A stretch of DNA of 64,000 nt. Origin: Rhodanobacter sp. Its GTDB lineage: Bacteria; Pseudomonadota; Gammaproteobacteria; Xanthomonadales; Rhodanobacteraceae. Under the pieces are notes generated by a model. That model was given only the letters and a program-made list of their open reading frames with translations. It was not told where the DNA came from and made no database searches. Shown piece by piece: positions 1 through 11,279 of the stretch. The first letter of the stretch is position 1. Each line of letters starts with the position of its first letter. Location: the NCBI GenBank assembly GCA_030148505.1, contig JASBTI010000044.1, positions 1 through 64,000 of the forward strand, written 5' to 3'. Both the position numbers and the translations under genes were made by a program.

Positions 1-77
1 TCACCGACGTAATCTTCAAGCCGCTCGGGGAACAGCACACTCTGCGAGCGATCCACTCCTTCTACAAATCGGCTCAT
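1..77 (-). CDS. IS1182-family transposase, N-terminus only (runs off the window)
   Basis: The minus strand from 77 encodes a start reading MSRFVEGVDRSQSVLFPE and then RLEDYVG before leaving the window. This matches my memory of the N-terminus of IS1182-type transposases. The upstream bases around 125-165 include a 'tgtgtgaaaactcc' type sequence that I associate with the ends of such elements. Only 25 residues are visible, so nothing can be said about whether the element is intact. It lies directly beyond the last integron cassette. Confidence 0.6.
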   Translation of the reverse strand, partial: MSRFVEGVDRSQSVLFPERLEDYVG

Positions 78-186
78 CGGCTGGCTCTCGTCGATTCGAC
101 GCGCCAATTTTATCCGATGGCGGAGTTTTCACACAGCCTGGACCCATTTCTGCCGGTCACGACCGTCCGCTGTCGGGCAGGCCCGT
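1..186 (-). mobile_element. Edge of an IS1182-like insertion sequence
   Basis: The 109 bases between the transposase start and the last attC site (78-186) hold no gene and presumably contain the terminal part of the insertion sequence. The exact end is not defined, because the opposite terminus lies outside the window and no target duplication can be checked. Confidence 0.4.
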
Positions 187-255
187 CTTCAACGTTTTAG
201 TTCACCTAGTCTGCGCGGGTTTTCGCGCAGGTCCGGTGGATTGCAGAGTTAGCTC
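187..255 (-). repeat. Integron attC site, cassette 2
   Basis: Read on the minus strand, the site starts with an R'' box GAGCTAAC that overlaps the stop codon of the cassette gene. It continues through an imperfect stem whose inner arms are CCTGCGCG and CGCGCAG, then an L' region GGTGAACTAAAAC, and ends at GTTGAAG. At 69 bp it has normal attC size. The R'' box with two more upstream bases (GAGAGCTAAC) is the exact complement of the first nine bases of this cassette (TTAGCTCTC, at 904-912), as expected for a cassette that once circularised. The right core GTTGAAG departs from the GTTRRRY consensus at its last base. Confidence 0.65.
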
Positions 256-912
256 TCATCGCCGAGTAGCTGACGAAGCTGTCTCTCAAGGCCCGCAAGT
301 GCGTCTTTGACGCTTCCTTCAAACTTCTCCGTGATCTCTATCCACTGCTGAAAATCAGGGGTAGGCGGCAGATCGACGGTAAAGATGAAGAGATTTGAGA
401 TGGATATCAATTCCTGATTCATCTGCCGGATAGATTCGGCGACTGGTTGCGAAAGAAATACTTGGTTCTGGGAATAGTACGGCGTGAAGTCGGCGGACGC
501 CTCAACTACGTCCTTTCGCCGCTCTTCCTTTGATCGCTCGCCGGAAAGCTCAAGAGGTTTGACATAGTTGGCGACGCAGTCATGAAGCTTCTTTAGCTTC
601 GCGTAGGTATTAGCAATACGTCTACTCGTCGCGTATGCAGATGAGAGAACGTGGTGTTTCTTTGGTTTGCAGCGATGTTCAGAGACGACTTGAGTTGCTC
701 GATTTCAACGTCCGATCTGGCCTTGAGTTGTGCCTTATGGGTTTCGAGCTTCGTATCGTATTCCGCTTTGATTGCGTTCTTGAGACGTTCGGCTATCCAT
801 GTTTTCGTGATCCATAGAAGCAGACCCGACAATGCGGTACTTACGGCGCCCGACGAAATGACGGTTATGGCAAAGTCAGAAATCATCGGTGGGTTACCAA
901 TATGAGAGCTAA
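193..912 (-). mobile_element. Integron gene cassette 2 (frameshifted membrane protein)
   Basis: This is one gene followed by one attC, with almost no leader: 26 bases lie between the cassette boundary and the ATG. The boundaries are set by the G/TTAG-type crossover points of the two flanking attC sites. No integrase or attI is visible in the neighbouring DNA, so this looks like part of a cassette cluster lacking an integrase, or the distal end of an array that continues outside the window. Confidence 0.6.
249..886 (-). pseudogene. Cassette-borne membrane-anchored protein, frameshifted
   Basis: The ATG at 886 opens a frame with an N-terminal membrane segment (about residues 4-28, ITVISSGAVSTALSGLLLWI), followed by a charged helical region (KAEYDTKLETHKAQLKARSD). 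After RRVDV near position 620 the frame runs out within a few codons, while the +1 frame continues as IANTYAKLKKLHDCVANYVKPL to a stop at 249. One extra base at this point would restore a single protein of about 212 residues. The downstream frame has normal amino acid composition over 120 codons. The lesion is therefore either a recent single-base deletion or a sequencing error. Function is unknown. The layout of one membrane helix plus coiled coil is common among cassette proteins. Confidence 0.6.
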
Positions 913-978
913 CGCTGGAATTCAGCCGCCGGCAGCCCGCGTAGCGGGTTGCCGGTCGGCTGCAATGACTTGTTATGC
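907..978 (-). repeat. Integron attC site, cassette 1
   Basis: On the minus strand this reads GCATAAC (R''), AAGTCATTGCAGCCGA (L'' side), a GC-rich palindromic centre, CGGCTGAATTCCAGC (L' side) and GTTAGCTC (R'). L'' and L' pair with one extrahelical base, the asymmetry typical of attC. Core and inner boxes closely resemble textbook sites such as those of aadA cassettes. At 72 bp it is a normal length. R'' is the exact complement of the first bases of the same cassette (GTTATGC, at 1425-1431). Confidence 0.85.
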
Positions 979-1430
979 GGCACTGGCTATTGCTTCATCG
1001 TTTTAATACTGGCCTTCACCAACTTCTTGACCAGAGACTTTGGCATTGGTTCGTCTGCGGGAAAGCTGATAATGGCCTTCGTGGTCTTGTAAGCAGAAAT
1101 CTCTTCTTTGTGTTCCTCCAACACTGGAGGTCGAACGTGCAAGCGAACATAGGGTGCTTTAAAGCTGAACCAGGCAAACATTCCGTTGTAATTGTAGCCT
1201 TCGTACAAATATCCGGGTATTTGAAAATAACTAACGGTTTCGGTAGCACCCGGAGCCGCGCTCTGTATCGCTACGCGAACGTCTCTCAATTTGGCTTGTA
1301 CCTCTTTCGGGCATTCCGCAATGTATTCGTCGACACCGCCGGGCACAATGTCGCTGGATTTCTTATTTGTTTTTCGTGTCATGGCTTATCTTCAAATTGC
1401 ATAGCATAGCGCCAAACTCTGGCCGCATAA
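913..1430 (-). mobile_element. Integron gene cassette 1 (DUF1801 gene)
   Basis: This 518-bp cassette consists of a 48-base leader, the DUF1801 gene and the attC site at 907-978. The complementarity between its first seven bases and its own R'' box is the signature of a genuine cassette. Confidence 0.7.
987..1382 (-). CDS. DUF1801 (YdhG-like) protein
   Basis: A 131-residue protein. The order of conserved segments (VDEYIAECPKEVQAKL, then ETVSYFQIPGYLYEGYN, then FSFKAPYVRLHV and FPADEPMPKSLVKKLVKA) matches the DUF1801/YdhG family, small soluble proteins related to the Bacillus Fra iron-chaperone fold. The predicted role for this copy is only general. It is complete, starts at ATG 1382 just inside the cassette boundary, and ends 9 bases before its attC site. 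It has no promoter of its own that I can recognise, as is usual for cassette genes. Confidence 0.8.
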   Translation of the reverse strand: MTRKTNKKSSDIVPGGVDEYIAECPKEVQAKLRDVRVAIQSAAPGATETVSYFQIPGYLYEGYNYNGMFAWFSFKAPYVRLHVRPPVLEEHKEEISAYKTTKAIISFPADEPMPKSLVKKLVKASIKTMKQ

Positions 1431-1465
1431 CTATTGAATGTACGGACCCGTGGGTCCGGTTATAC
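1425..1465 (-). repeat. Degenerate attC-like hairpin upstream of cassette 1
   Basis: On the minus strand GTATAAC and GTTATGC bracket an inverted repeat (CGGACCC / GGGTCCG with TACATT / AATGTA extensions). The outer boxes are complementary at 6 of 7 positions. At 41 bp it is shorter than normal attC, so it may be a decayed or partly deleted site. It supplies the 5' boundary of cassette 1. Confidence 0.4.
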
Positions 1466-1559
1466 ATTTCGCGCCGGACTGTGCCAAAGGTAGCACAACC
1501 ATATGATGTTGAAGGAACTTTCAGGCACCCGGTCCGGCTAATTGTGATCGGTATAGACT

Positions 1560-2230
1560 GACCCAGATGACGCGGGGGATCGGGCCTCCGTGCTCTGCCG
1601 GAGCACGAACAAGGGAGACCCCCAGCGGCCGCTATTCGGCAGTCTTGCGGACGCCGCGACCGGCCTTACCTGGCCGATTCGAGACATTAGACCGCTGGAA
1701 ATATCTGATTCAGCCGGAGCTCTCACGCGCTTCCTTCTATGGCTTTCGCCAACGCGCAGCGGTGGCGCACCGAGTGCACGCCAGGATGGCGTGCTGCTCT
1801 ACCCGGGGCCCCTGTGAGGCGGTGCGGTGGGGACGACAGGCCCGCAGGGGAGTCGACAAGGATGTCGACTCCTTTTCGCCCGGACAGGAGTCCGGTCGAA
1901 AAGCCCGGCCCCGCCTCACGGACTTGCCGGGCAGGATGCCCGGGAAGCGCCAAGCGGGGTGGCCTTCTCTGTTGGTTACTTATCTTTACTCCGGGCATCC
2001 TGCCCTCCGCCCTTCGGGCCGGCTTCGCCGTTCGTGCCCGTTCCGGACGGGCGCGTGGCCACGCAAGAGATAAGTAACTCGGGCCGCGAAGCGGCACGAA
2101 ACGCTCTTGATTCACGCAACACCAAATAACCAGAGCGAAGAGCATCGCGCACAGGGTGCGCTCCTACAGGTGGCATCAAAAAGGCTTCGACGTTGTAGCG
2201 CAGGTGCCAGGAACGGAGACTGAAACCTCA
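1560..2230. repeat. Non-coding, repeat-rich gap
   Basis: About 670 bases without a convincing gene. Open frames exist on both strands, but they overlap each other and consist of internally palindromic GC-rich modules (for example 'gggcatcctgccct' near 1997 and the pair of 'gtcgac' hairpins near 1850-1870). I recall similar blocks scattered through Xanthomonadales genomes and often mis-annotated as proteins. A related module ('gggcaggatgcccgg') recurs in the tandem repeats at 45.2-46.0 kb. Confidence 0.5.
2139..2170. repeat. REP-type palindromic element
   Basis: The sequence has a palindromic core 'gcgcacagggtgcgc' followed by 'tcctacagg', the form of the REP elements common in Xanthomonadales intergenic DNA. 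A shorter relative occurs at 12158-12180. Confidence 0.6.
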
Positions 2231-2398
2231 GGGTGAGAATGCACTTTTTGAGTGGCGAATGCTGGCCGACGGCTGCCGGTCAACTCCGCTGGCGAACCTT
2301 GCCTGTTCCACCGGCGACGGCGGTCCGTGGCGGTGGCAAGGGTGGGCAGGTCGATGCTGTTTTGCAGAACGCCCGGCGATTGCGCCGGTGCGGATGGC

Positions 2399-3031
2399 TC
2401 AGCGTCGGTACGGCGCCAGCAAATCGGGATCGTCGAACAAGCCCGACGGCAATTGATAGCGTGGCTCGCGGCCGGCGGCGATCAGCTCGCGAATGCGCGT
2501 GGCGGAGATTTCCAGCGGGGTGACCGACAACGCGATCAGCTTGCCCGACGGCAAGGATCGCAGGGCCGCCGGATCATCCACCCAGCGCGGGCTCGCTTCG
2601 TCTTTCAGCACGTTGGGCAATGCCACCTGTTCGCCGGGCCGGCTGAGCACGCCGATATGTGCCAGGTGGAACAGCCTTTGCCAGCCATGCCAGGCCGGCA
2701 GGCCGGCAAAGGCATCGGCGCCGAGCAGCAGCACCAGCGGGCGATCACCCTGCTCGGCGCGCAGCTCGACCATGGTGTCGACGGTGTAGGATGGCCCGCT
2801 GCGCGTCAGCTCGCGTGCATCCAGCCGCAGTCGCGATTGGTCGCGCAGCGCCACCTGCAACATCGCAACGCGTTGCGCTGGGCTGGCGATCGGTGGCGGC
2901 CGGTGGGGCGGCACACCCGAGGGCATGATCAGCACGTCGGCGTCGAGCAATTCGGAAGCTTCCCAAGCTACGCACAGGTGACCGAGATGAATCGGGTCGA
3001 AGGTCCCGCCGAAGATCGCCAGCGGTTTCAT
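2399..3031 (-). CDS. nadD: Nicotinate-nucleotide adenylyltransferase
   Basis: NadD adenylylates nicotinate mononucleotide with ATP to make deamido-NAD in the cytosolic NAD pathway. The 210-residue protein opens with GGTFDPIHLGH (residues 8-18), which carries the HxxH nucleotidyltransferase motif, and has the second family motif ISATRIREL near residue 175. I chose the ATG at 3031 because homologues begin MKPLAIFGGTFDP and because it overlaps the holA stop by four bases (ATGA). The frame remains open further upstream only within holA. In related genomes rsfS and rlmH usually follow nadD; here repeats and integron cassettes follow instead. Confidence 0.96.
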   Translation of the reverse strand: MKPLAIFGGTFDPIHLGHLCVAWEASELLDADVLIMPSGVPPHRPPPIASPAQRVAMLQVALRDQSRLRLDARELTRSGPSYTVDTMVELRAEQGDRPLVLLLGADAFAGLPAWHGWQRLFHLAHIGVLSRPGEQVALPNVLKDEASPRWVDDPAALRSLPSGKLIALSVTPLEISATRIRELIAAGREPRYQLPSGLFDDPDLLAPYRR

Positions 3032-4037
3032 GCCAACGATGCTGCCGCACGCGGTTCGGCGATGGCGGCAATCAGACGCTCGGCCTCCTGCCATGGGTCG
3101 CCGACTTCACGCCCCTTGGCCATCCGATCAATGCGTGAAGCCCGCGCCAGACATTGCAGCCAGTGCTCGCGTGGGGCGCGGCGCAGCGCCTGGCGAAACA
3201 GTTGCTCACGTGCCTGCCACAGACGCTCGACCTTGGCCTGGGCAGCAAAATCCTGGGCATTGGCCAATCGCAACGCCAATTGCAATTGATTGACCAGCCA
3301 GCCCATCAGGCCAATCAGCTCATCCCCTTCGGCTCGCAGGCCGGCGAGAATATGCAGCGCCCGCGCGCCATCACCGGCAAATGCGGCATCGGTGAGTTTG
3401 AATGCATCGTAGCGGGCACTGTCGGCGACCAGCGCCTCCATTTCAGCCGTATCGATGCGCCCTTCGCCGTGCAGCACCACCAGCTTGTCGATCTCCTGCG
3501 CTGCCGCGAGCAAATTGCCCTCGACACGCTGCGCCAGCAACATCGCAGCCTCGCGGGTGGCGGAGAGACCCCGCGAGGCCAACCGCGCGCCGATCCACGC
3601 GCCCCACTCGTGCGGACGCGGCGGGTTGAATACCACCATGGTGCCGCGGGCATCGAGCTTCTTGCTCCACGCGCCCTCGTGCTTGTTGCTCCACTCCATC
3701 GCGGTGATCAGCAAGACCACGTCCGGTGGCGGATCGGCGCAAAATGCCGTGATCGCCTTGGCGCCCTCGATACCCGGACGACCGGTCGGCAATCGCAGGT
3801 CGAGCAAACGGCGGCTGGCGAACAGCGACATGCTGGCGCCGGCACGAGCCAGATCGTTCCAGTCGAAATGCTGGCCGGCATCCAGCACCTCACGCTCGCT
3901 GTAGCCGAGCTTTCTGGCTTGGGCACGCAAGGCATCGGCCGCTTCCAGCACCATCAACTCGGTGCCGGCAAGCAGGTACACCGGCGCCAGGCTGTCCGCC
4001 GTCAATGCCTTCTGCCATTGCGCGGGACTGATCGGCA

Positions 4038-4038
<1 letters not shown>
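3028..4038 (-). CDS. holA: DNA polymerase III subunit delta
   Basis: HolA is the delta subunit of the clamp loader, which opens the beta sliding clamp and works with HolB and DnaX. The 336-residue length is normal. The N-terminal region LLAGTELMVLEAADALR corresponds to the family's nucleotide-fold start, and the C-terminal helical collar domain follows (LAGLRAEGDELIGLMGWL). It sits in the conserved order leuS-lptE-holA-nadD. Its start touches the lptE stop and its stop overlaps nadD, so translation is probably coupled. Confidence 0.95.
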
Positions 4039-7417
<3,379 letters not shown>

Positions 7418-7557
7418 TCAGACTAGCCCAGCACAGGCCGGGCGCCAAGTCCGAGCCGCTTCCAATGACATATCCGCCGGTGCGAATCCGGCCTTCGCAG
7501 CGCGAGCGTCGCCGGGCTCCCGTGGCTTGGCATCGGGCCGGCGGTTTCCCCGGGGTC

Positions 7558-8187
7558 TCAGCGCGGCGGACAGGTCGCCGCCTGTCCCGCGGCAAGACGG
7601 CGTGCCACCGCCGCAATCTGTCCGGCGAGCACGCCAATGGCGCGCTGATGACCCTGCACCAGGGCGTCATAACCCGGACCGACCGCTTCCCGAACTCGGC
7701 TGGTACAAGCCAGCACGCCGCCGTGCCGCACATGCATGGTACGCACGCTCCAGGCCCCCTCGATCAAGGCATAGTGCCCCGCTTGCGAGTCGAAACGGCG
7801 AAGATCCAGCTTGATGCGCAGGCGCGGCTTGTCCCCTTCAGGCAACCCGCTGACATCCTGACTGCCCAGCGCCCGTGCAAGATCAACCGACAAGGCGCTG
7901 CGTACCTCGTCGGCCAGCGGCGCAATCCAGCGCTGGTCATTGAGCAGCACCACCGCCTGACCACTCTGGCGCACCAGCAATTGCGGCTGATCGACCTGCG
8001 CCGGCACGCTGACGGGAAGCAACTCGAACGCTGGCAAGTCTGCTCCCGTGTTTACCGGGGAAGAGGTGATGTCGACATCGCTGCCCGCTGGCGGCACCAG
8101 GGTGTAGTAGTGCATCGGCGCCGAAGCACATCCGCTCACCAGCAGCGCGATACCGAGGCCCAGCACGCACATCCGTTGACAGTTCAT
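7558..8187 (-). CDS. pqiC: PqiC-type outer-membrane lipoprotein
   Basis: A 209-residue ABC-type transport auxiliary lipoprotein of the PqiC/DUF330 family. It has a signal peptide ending in a lipobox (LLVSGCASAP, Cys20) and the family start of the mature protein, HYYTLVPP. PqiC anchors the periplasm-spanning PqiB assembly to the outer membrane in the Pqi lipid-transport system. The start overlaps the end of pqiB by four bases. It is the last gene of the operon. Confidence 0.88.
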   Translation of the reverse strand: MNCQRMCVLGLGIALLVSGCASAPMHYYTLVPPAGSDVDITSSPVNTGADLPAFELLPVSVPAQVDQPQLLVRQSGQAVVLLNDQRWIAPLADEVRSALSVDLARALGSQDVSGLPEGDKPRLRIKLDLRRFDSQAGHYALIEGAWSVRTMHVRHGGVLACTSRVREAVGPGYDALVQGHQRAIGVLAGQIAAVARRLAAGQAATCPPR

Positions 8188-9887
8188 GGCCTGCTCCCTT
8201 GCGACGGTTGGCCGGCCGGCTTCACCGGTACGGCCAGTGGGGGTGGCGACGGTTTGGCATCCGCACGTCGGCCGCGCAACAACGCCGAGGGATGGGCGTC
8301 CAGATAGTCGACGAAGACACGCAACGAGCGGGCGGCACGCTGCAGCTCCTGCAACGTCACGCCGAGATTTTGTTGCAAGGGCGAGTCGCCGGAGAGCGCC
8401 TCGCTTGCCCTGCCCATCGTCATCTGCACGCCGTGCATGGTCTGACTGAGCTGCGGCAGCGTCTTGCCATTGACCTGCCTGATCGCGCCGTTGAGGCTGG
8501 CCAGGGTCAGGTCGAGATTCTTGCCGATACTGTCAAACGGGATCTTGTCGAGCTTGGTAACGATCTCGGCTACCTGCTCCTGCAACTTGTCAAAACTGCC
8601 GGGTACGGTGGGTATGGACATCGGCTTGGCATCCGGATCAAACGGCACTTTCGACGCATGCGGCACAAAGTCCATCGCCACGTAAAGCTGGCCGGTGAGG
8701 AGGTTGCCCGTGCGCGCCTGCGCACGCAGACCGTGTGCCACCAGGCGCGCCATCAGCTGGGACAGGTCCGGATTTTCGCCGCGTGCCTTCGCCTGCGCCT
8801 CCAGTTGCTGGTAGGCCTTGCCAAGACGCTGCGGGTAGACCACGGCGCCGACCAGCACAGGGAATCGACCGGTCTTTTCGTTGTAGTCAAGGCGCACTGA
8901 TACCACCTTGCCCAGATTGATACCGAGAAACTCCACCGGTGCCCCGACGGCCAGGCCCCGAACAGATTGCTCAAAACGCATGCGGATATAACGTGGCGGG
9001 CCGTCTGGCGGCGCCATGGCATCCTCGCGGCTGTTGAACAACCGGTAGTTGGTGTCCTCCGGCGCCGGTGTATTGTCATGTGGGCCCTTCGGGTCCTGGA
9101 ACGCCACGCCGCCGGCAATCACGGTGGCCAACGATTGGGTATCGAGCTTCAGGCCGTTGGCGCCCAGTGACAGATCAACACCGCTGGCATTCCAAAAGCG
9201 GCTGGCCGGGGTGACGAACTTGTCGTTCGGGCCATCCACGAAGATATGCAGCGAAACGCCCTCGCCGTCCTTGTCGAGCTTGTAGGAAACCACTCTGCCG
9301 ACCTGAATATGTCGGTAATATACCGGCGAGCCGATATCCAGCGAGCCGAGATCATCGGTATGCAGTTCGAAGCTGCGACCCGGAGCGCCATGCTTTACCG
9401 CAGGCGGTGTCTCCAAACCCACGAAATCGTCCTCGGGCTTGGACGAGTCACCCACGTCGGCACCAATATAGGCGCCGGAAAACAAGGTGCCGATACCCGA
9501 CACGCCGCCCAGGCCGATGCGGGGCCTGACCACCCAGAAACGGCTGCCCTTGGTGGCAAAGCCTTTGGCACTTCGCTCCAGCGCCACCGTCACCAGGACA
9601 TGACTTCGATCGGGGCTCAGCCGGATCTTCTTGGCCCGACCGATTACCACGTTCTTGTATTTTACCGGCGTCTTGCCGGCGTCCAGTCCCTCGGCACTCT
9701 GGAAGCTGACGGTGATCTGCGGACCCGCCTGCAACCAGCTATTGACCACCAGCGACACGCCAATCAACGCTGCCAGCGCGGGCACCAGCCAGATCAGCGC
9801 GTTATTGAAGCGATGCCGCCGGACTACCGGCTGCGGTAGCTCGTCATGCTCCGGGCCATCCTCGCGGGGAGTGTTGTCGTCAGTCAT
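8184..9887 (-). CDS. pqiB: PqiB-type MCE (MlaD) domain protein
   Basis: PqiB forms a stacked hexameric tube that carries lipids between the inner and outer membranes. After one N-terminal membrane helix (LIWLVPALAALIGVSLVVNSWL) there are three MCE repeats, recognisable from VSFQSAEGLDAGKTPVKYK, LHTDDLGSLDIGSPVYYRH and MRFEQSVRGLAVGAPVEF. A long C-terminal helical region follows. I prefer the ATG at 9887, preceded by CAGGGA, over the ATG at 9902; it overlaps the upstream gene by eight bases. With this start the protein has 567 residues, as expected for PqiB. Confidence 0.9.
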   Translation of the reverse strand: MTDDNTPREDGPEHDELPQPVVRRHRFNNALIWLVPALAALIGVSLVVNSWLQAGPQITVSFQSAEGLDAGKTPVKYKNVVIGRAKKIRLSPDRSHVLVTVALERSAKGFATKGSRFWVVRPRIGLGGVSGIGTLFSGAYIGADVGDSSKPEDDFVGLETPPAVKHGAPGRSFELHTDDLGSLDIGSPVYYRHIQVGRVVSYKLDKDGEGVSLHIFVDGPNDKFVTPASRFWNASGVDLSLGANGLKLDTQSLATVIAGGVAFQDPKGPHDNTPAPEDTNYRLFNSREDAMAPPDGPPRYIRMRFEQSVRGLAVGAPVEFLGINLGKVVSVRLDYNEKTGRFPVLVGAVVYPQRLGKAYQQLEAQAKARGENPDLSQLMARLVAHGLRAQARTGNLLTGQLYVAMDFVPHASKVPFDPDAKPMSIPTVPGSFDKLQEQVAEIVTKLDKIPFDSIGKNLDLTLASLNGAIRQVNGKTLPQLSQTMHGVQMTMGRASEALSGDSPLQQNLGVTLQELQRAARSLRVFVDYLDAHPSALLRGRRADAKPSPPPLAVPVKPAGQPSQGSRP

Positions 9888-10518
9888 CGGTGTCCCTGCC
9901 ATCCCAGATCAACCGGGGATCGAAACTCATGGAAGCCAGCATGGTCAATACCACGGTCAGTCCGAAAAAGATCACGCCAGGCAGCGGCTCTACCCGGCTC
10001 AATACGTTGAAACGTACCAGCGCCGTCAGCAGCGACACCACAAAGACATCCAGCATCGACCAGTAACCGATGAACTCGATCAGCCGATAGAGCCGAGCAC
10101 GCTGCGGCAAGGCCCAGCCGCTGCGACGCTGGCTGGTTACCAGCAAGGTCCCCAGGGTAAAGAATTTCAGCATCGGCACCACAATACTGGCGATGAACAC
10201 GATAACCGCCAGGTCCGGCGATCCCTTGACCCACAACTCGACCACTCCGCTCAAAATCGTGTTGTCGTCGATATCGTTAAGGCTGGCCGTGCGCATGATC
10301 GGCACCACGTTAGCCGGTATGTACATGATGAACGCCGCGATCAGCAATGCCCAGGTGCGTCCGTAACTGCCCGGTTTGCGGCGATGCAGCGCCGACCCGC
10401 AGCGCGGGCAGGCAACCCGCGCCTCGGGATCGCGCCGGAACGGCACGTCGCTGCAGGCCAGTCCGCAGACATGACAACCCACCAGACCCCGCTCACTGGC
10501 ACGCGGTAGCGCACTCAT
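9880..10518 (-). CDS. pqiA: PqiA-like membrane protein, C-terminal half protein
   Basis: A 212-residue inner-membrane protein of the paraquat-inducible protein A family. It begins with a zinc-ribbon-like pair of cysteine motifs (CHVCGLACSD at 15-24 and CPRCGSA at 37-43), followed by four membrane helices and the family motif WSMLDVFVVSLL. E. coli PqiA carries two such modules in one chain; here they are two overlapping genes. The frame is open further upstream, but the ATG at 10518 overlaps the preceding stop in the ATGA manner and gives the normal domain start. Confidence 0.88.
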   Translation of the reverse strand: MSALPRASERGLVGCHVCGLACSDVPFRRDPEARVACPRCGSALHRRKPGSYGRTWALLIAAFIMYIPANVVPIMRTASLNDIDDNTILSGVVELWVKGSPDLAVIVFIASIVVPMLKFFTLGTLLVTSQRRSGWALPQRARLYRLIEFIGYWSMLDVFVVSLLTALVRFNVLSRVEPLPGVIFFGLTVVLTMLASMSFDPRLIWDGRDTDD

Positions 10519-11132
10519 CCGCCCCGCTCCGCAGTCAGAGCCCACAATCGCCGCAGATCGACACCGGCAAAGATCGTAATCAACAGCGTCAACACCGCAT
10601 AGGCGTATATGCCCGGATCTGCCAATACATCGAAATAGACATGTGCCTTGACGATGGCCACCAGTGCACCCAGCACGAATACCTCGCTCATGGTCCACGG
10701 GCCGATGTAATGCAAGGTCACCATCATCGGCGTGAAGCCCGGGGCACGACGTCCGCTGCGCGCAAACCACAGCAACCAGCCCAGCGTCAACATCTTCAGC
10801 AGCGGAAAGAAAAACAACGTGAAAGCCGCCAGTACGGACACTACCTTGGCCTGCTCCCGCCACATCGCGATGATCATGCCCCACAGAGTACTGTTGCTGT
10901 ATTGCCCGTTCAGGCCCAGGGTAATGATCGGCCATACATTAGCCTGCACGAACATGATCAGCGCGGTAAGCACCAACGCCAGCAGGGCGTTGACGCTGAG
11001 GCCCTGATGACGCTCCAGTACCGCGCGACAACGCTGACACTGGGCTACCTCGCCACGCGCCAGCGGGCGACGCCGGTAAACCGTGTCGCAGTGCTCGCAG
11101 ATCAGCAGCGCGTCGGACAAGGGTGTAGCCAT
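10515..11132 (-). CDS. pqiA: PqiA-like membrane protein, N-terminal half protein
   Basis: A 205-residue paralogue of the next gene with the same layout: cysteine pairs (CEHCDTVY and CQRCRA), four membrane segments and the motif GPWTMSEVFVLGALVAIV. It is the first gene of the four-gene Pqi operon. Both PqiA modules are intact and overlap by four bases, so the pair probably replaces the fused PqiA. Confidence 0.87.
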   Translation of the reverse strand: MATPLSDALLICEHCDTVYRRRPLARGEVAQCQRCRAVLERHQGLSVNALLALVLTALIMFVQANVWPIITLGLNGQYSNSTLWGMIIAMWREQAKVVSVLAAFTLFFFPLLKMLTLGWLLWFARSGRRAPGFTPMMVTLHYIGPWTMSEVFVLGALVAIVKAHVYFDVLADPGIYAYAVLTLLITIFAGVDLRRLWALTAERGG

Positions 11133-11279
11133 ATCTCAGTGACATACCTCGAAAGGGGGTAGGTCGTCATTCTCGCAAACCCGCGCGTTGTGCGTGCTGA
11201 ACCCGCGCGCGTACATTGTGCCTTGATATGCTGGGCGATGCCCTGATCTGATCTTCGTCCGCCACCGCTGGAGCTTGCC

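Noticed and set aside
1567..2145. Overlapping frames of 112-168 residues on both strands in the gap before nadD
   Set aside because: They overlap in several frames, are rich in Arg, Gly and Pro, lack ribosome sites and follow palindromic repeat DNA. They look like repeat artefacts rather than genes.
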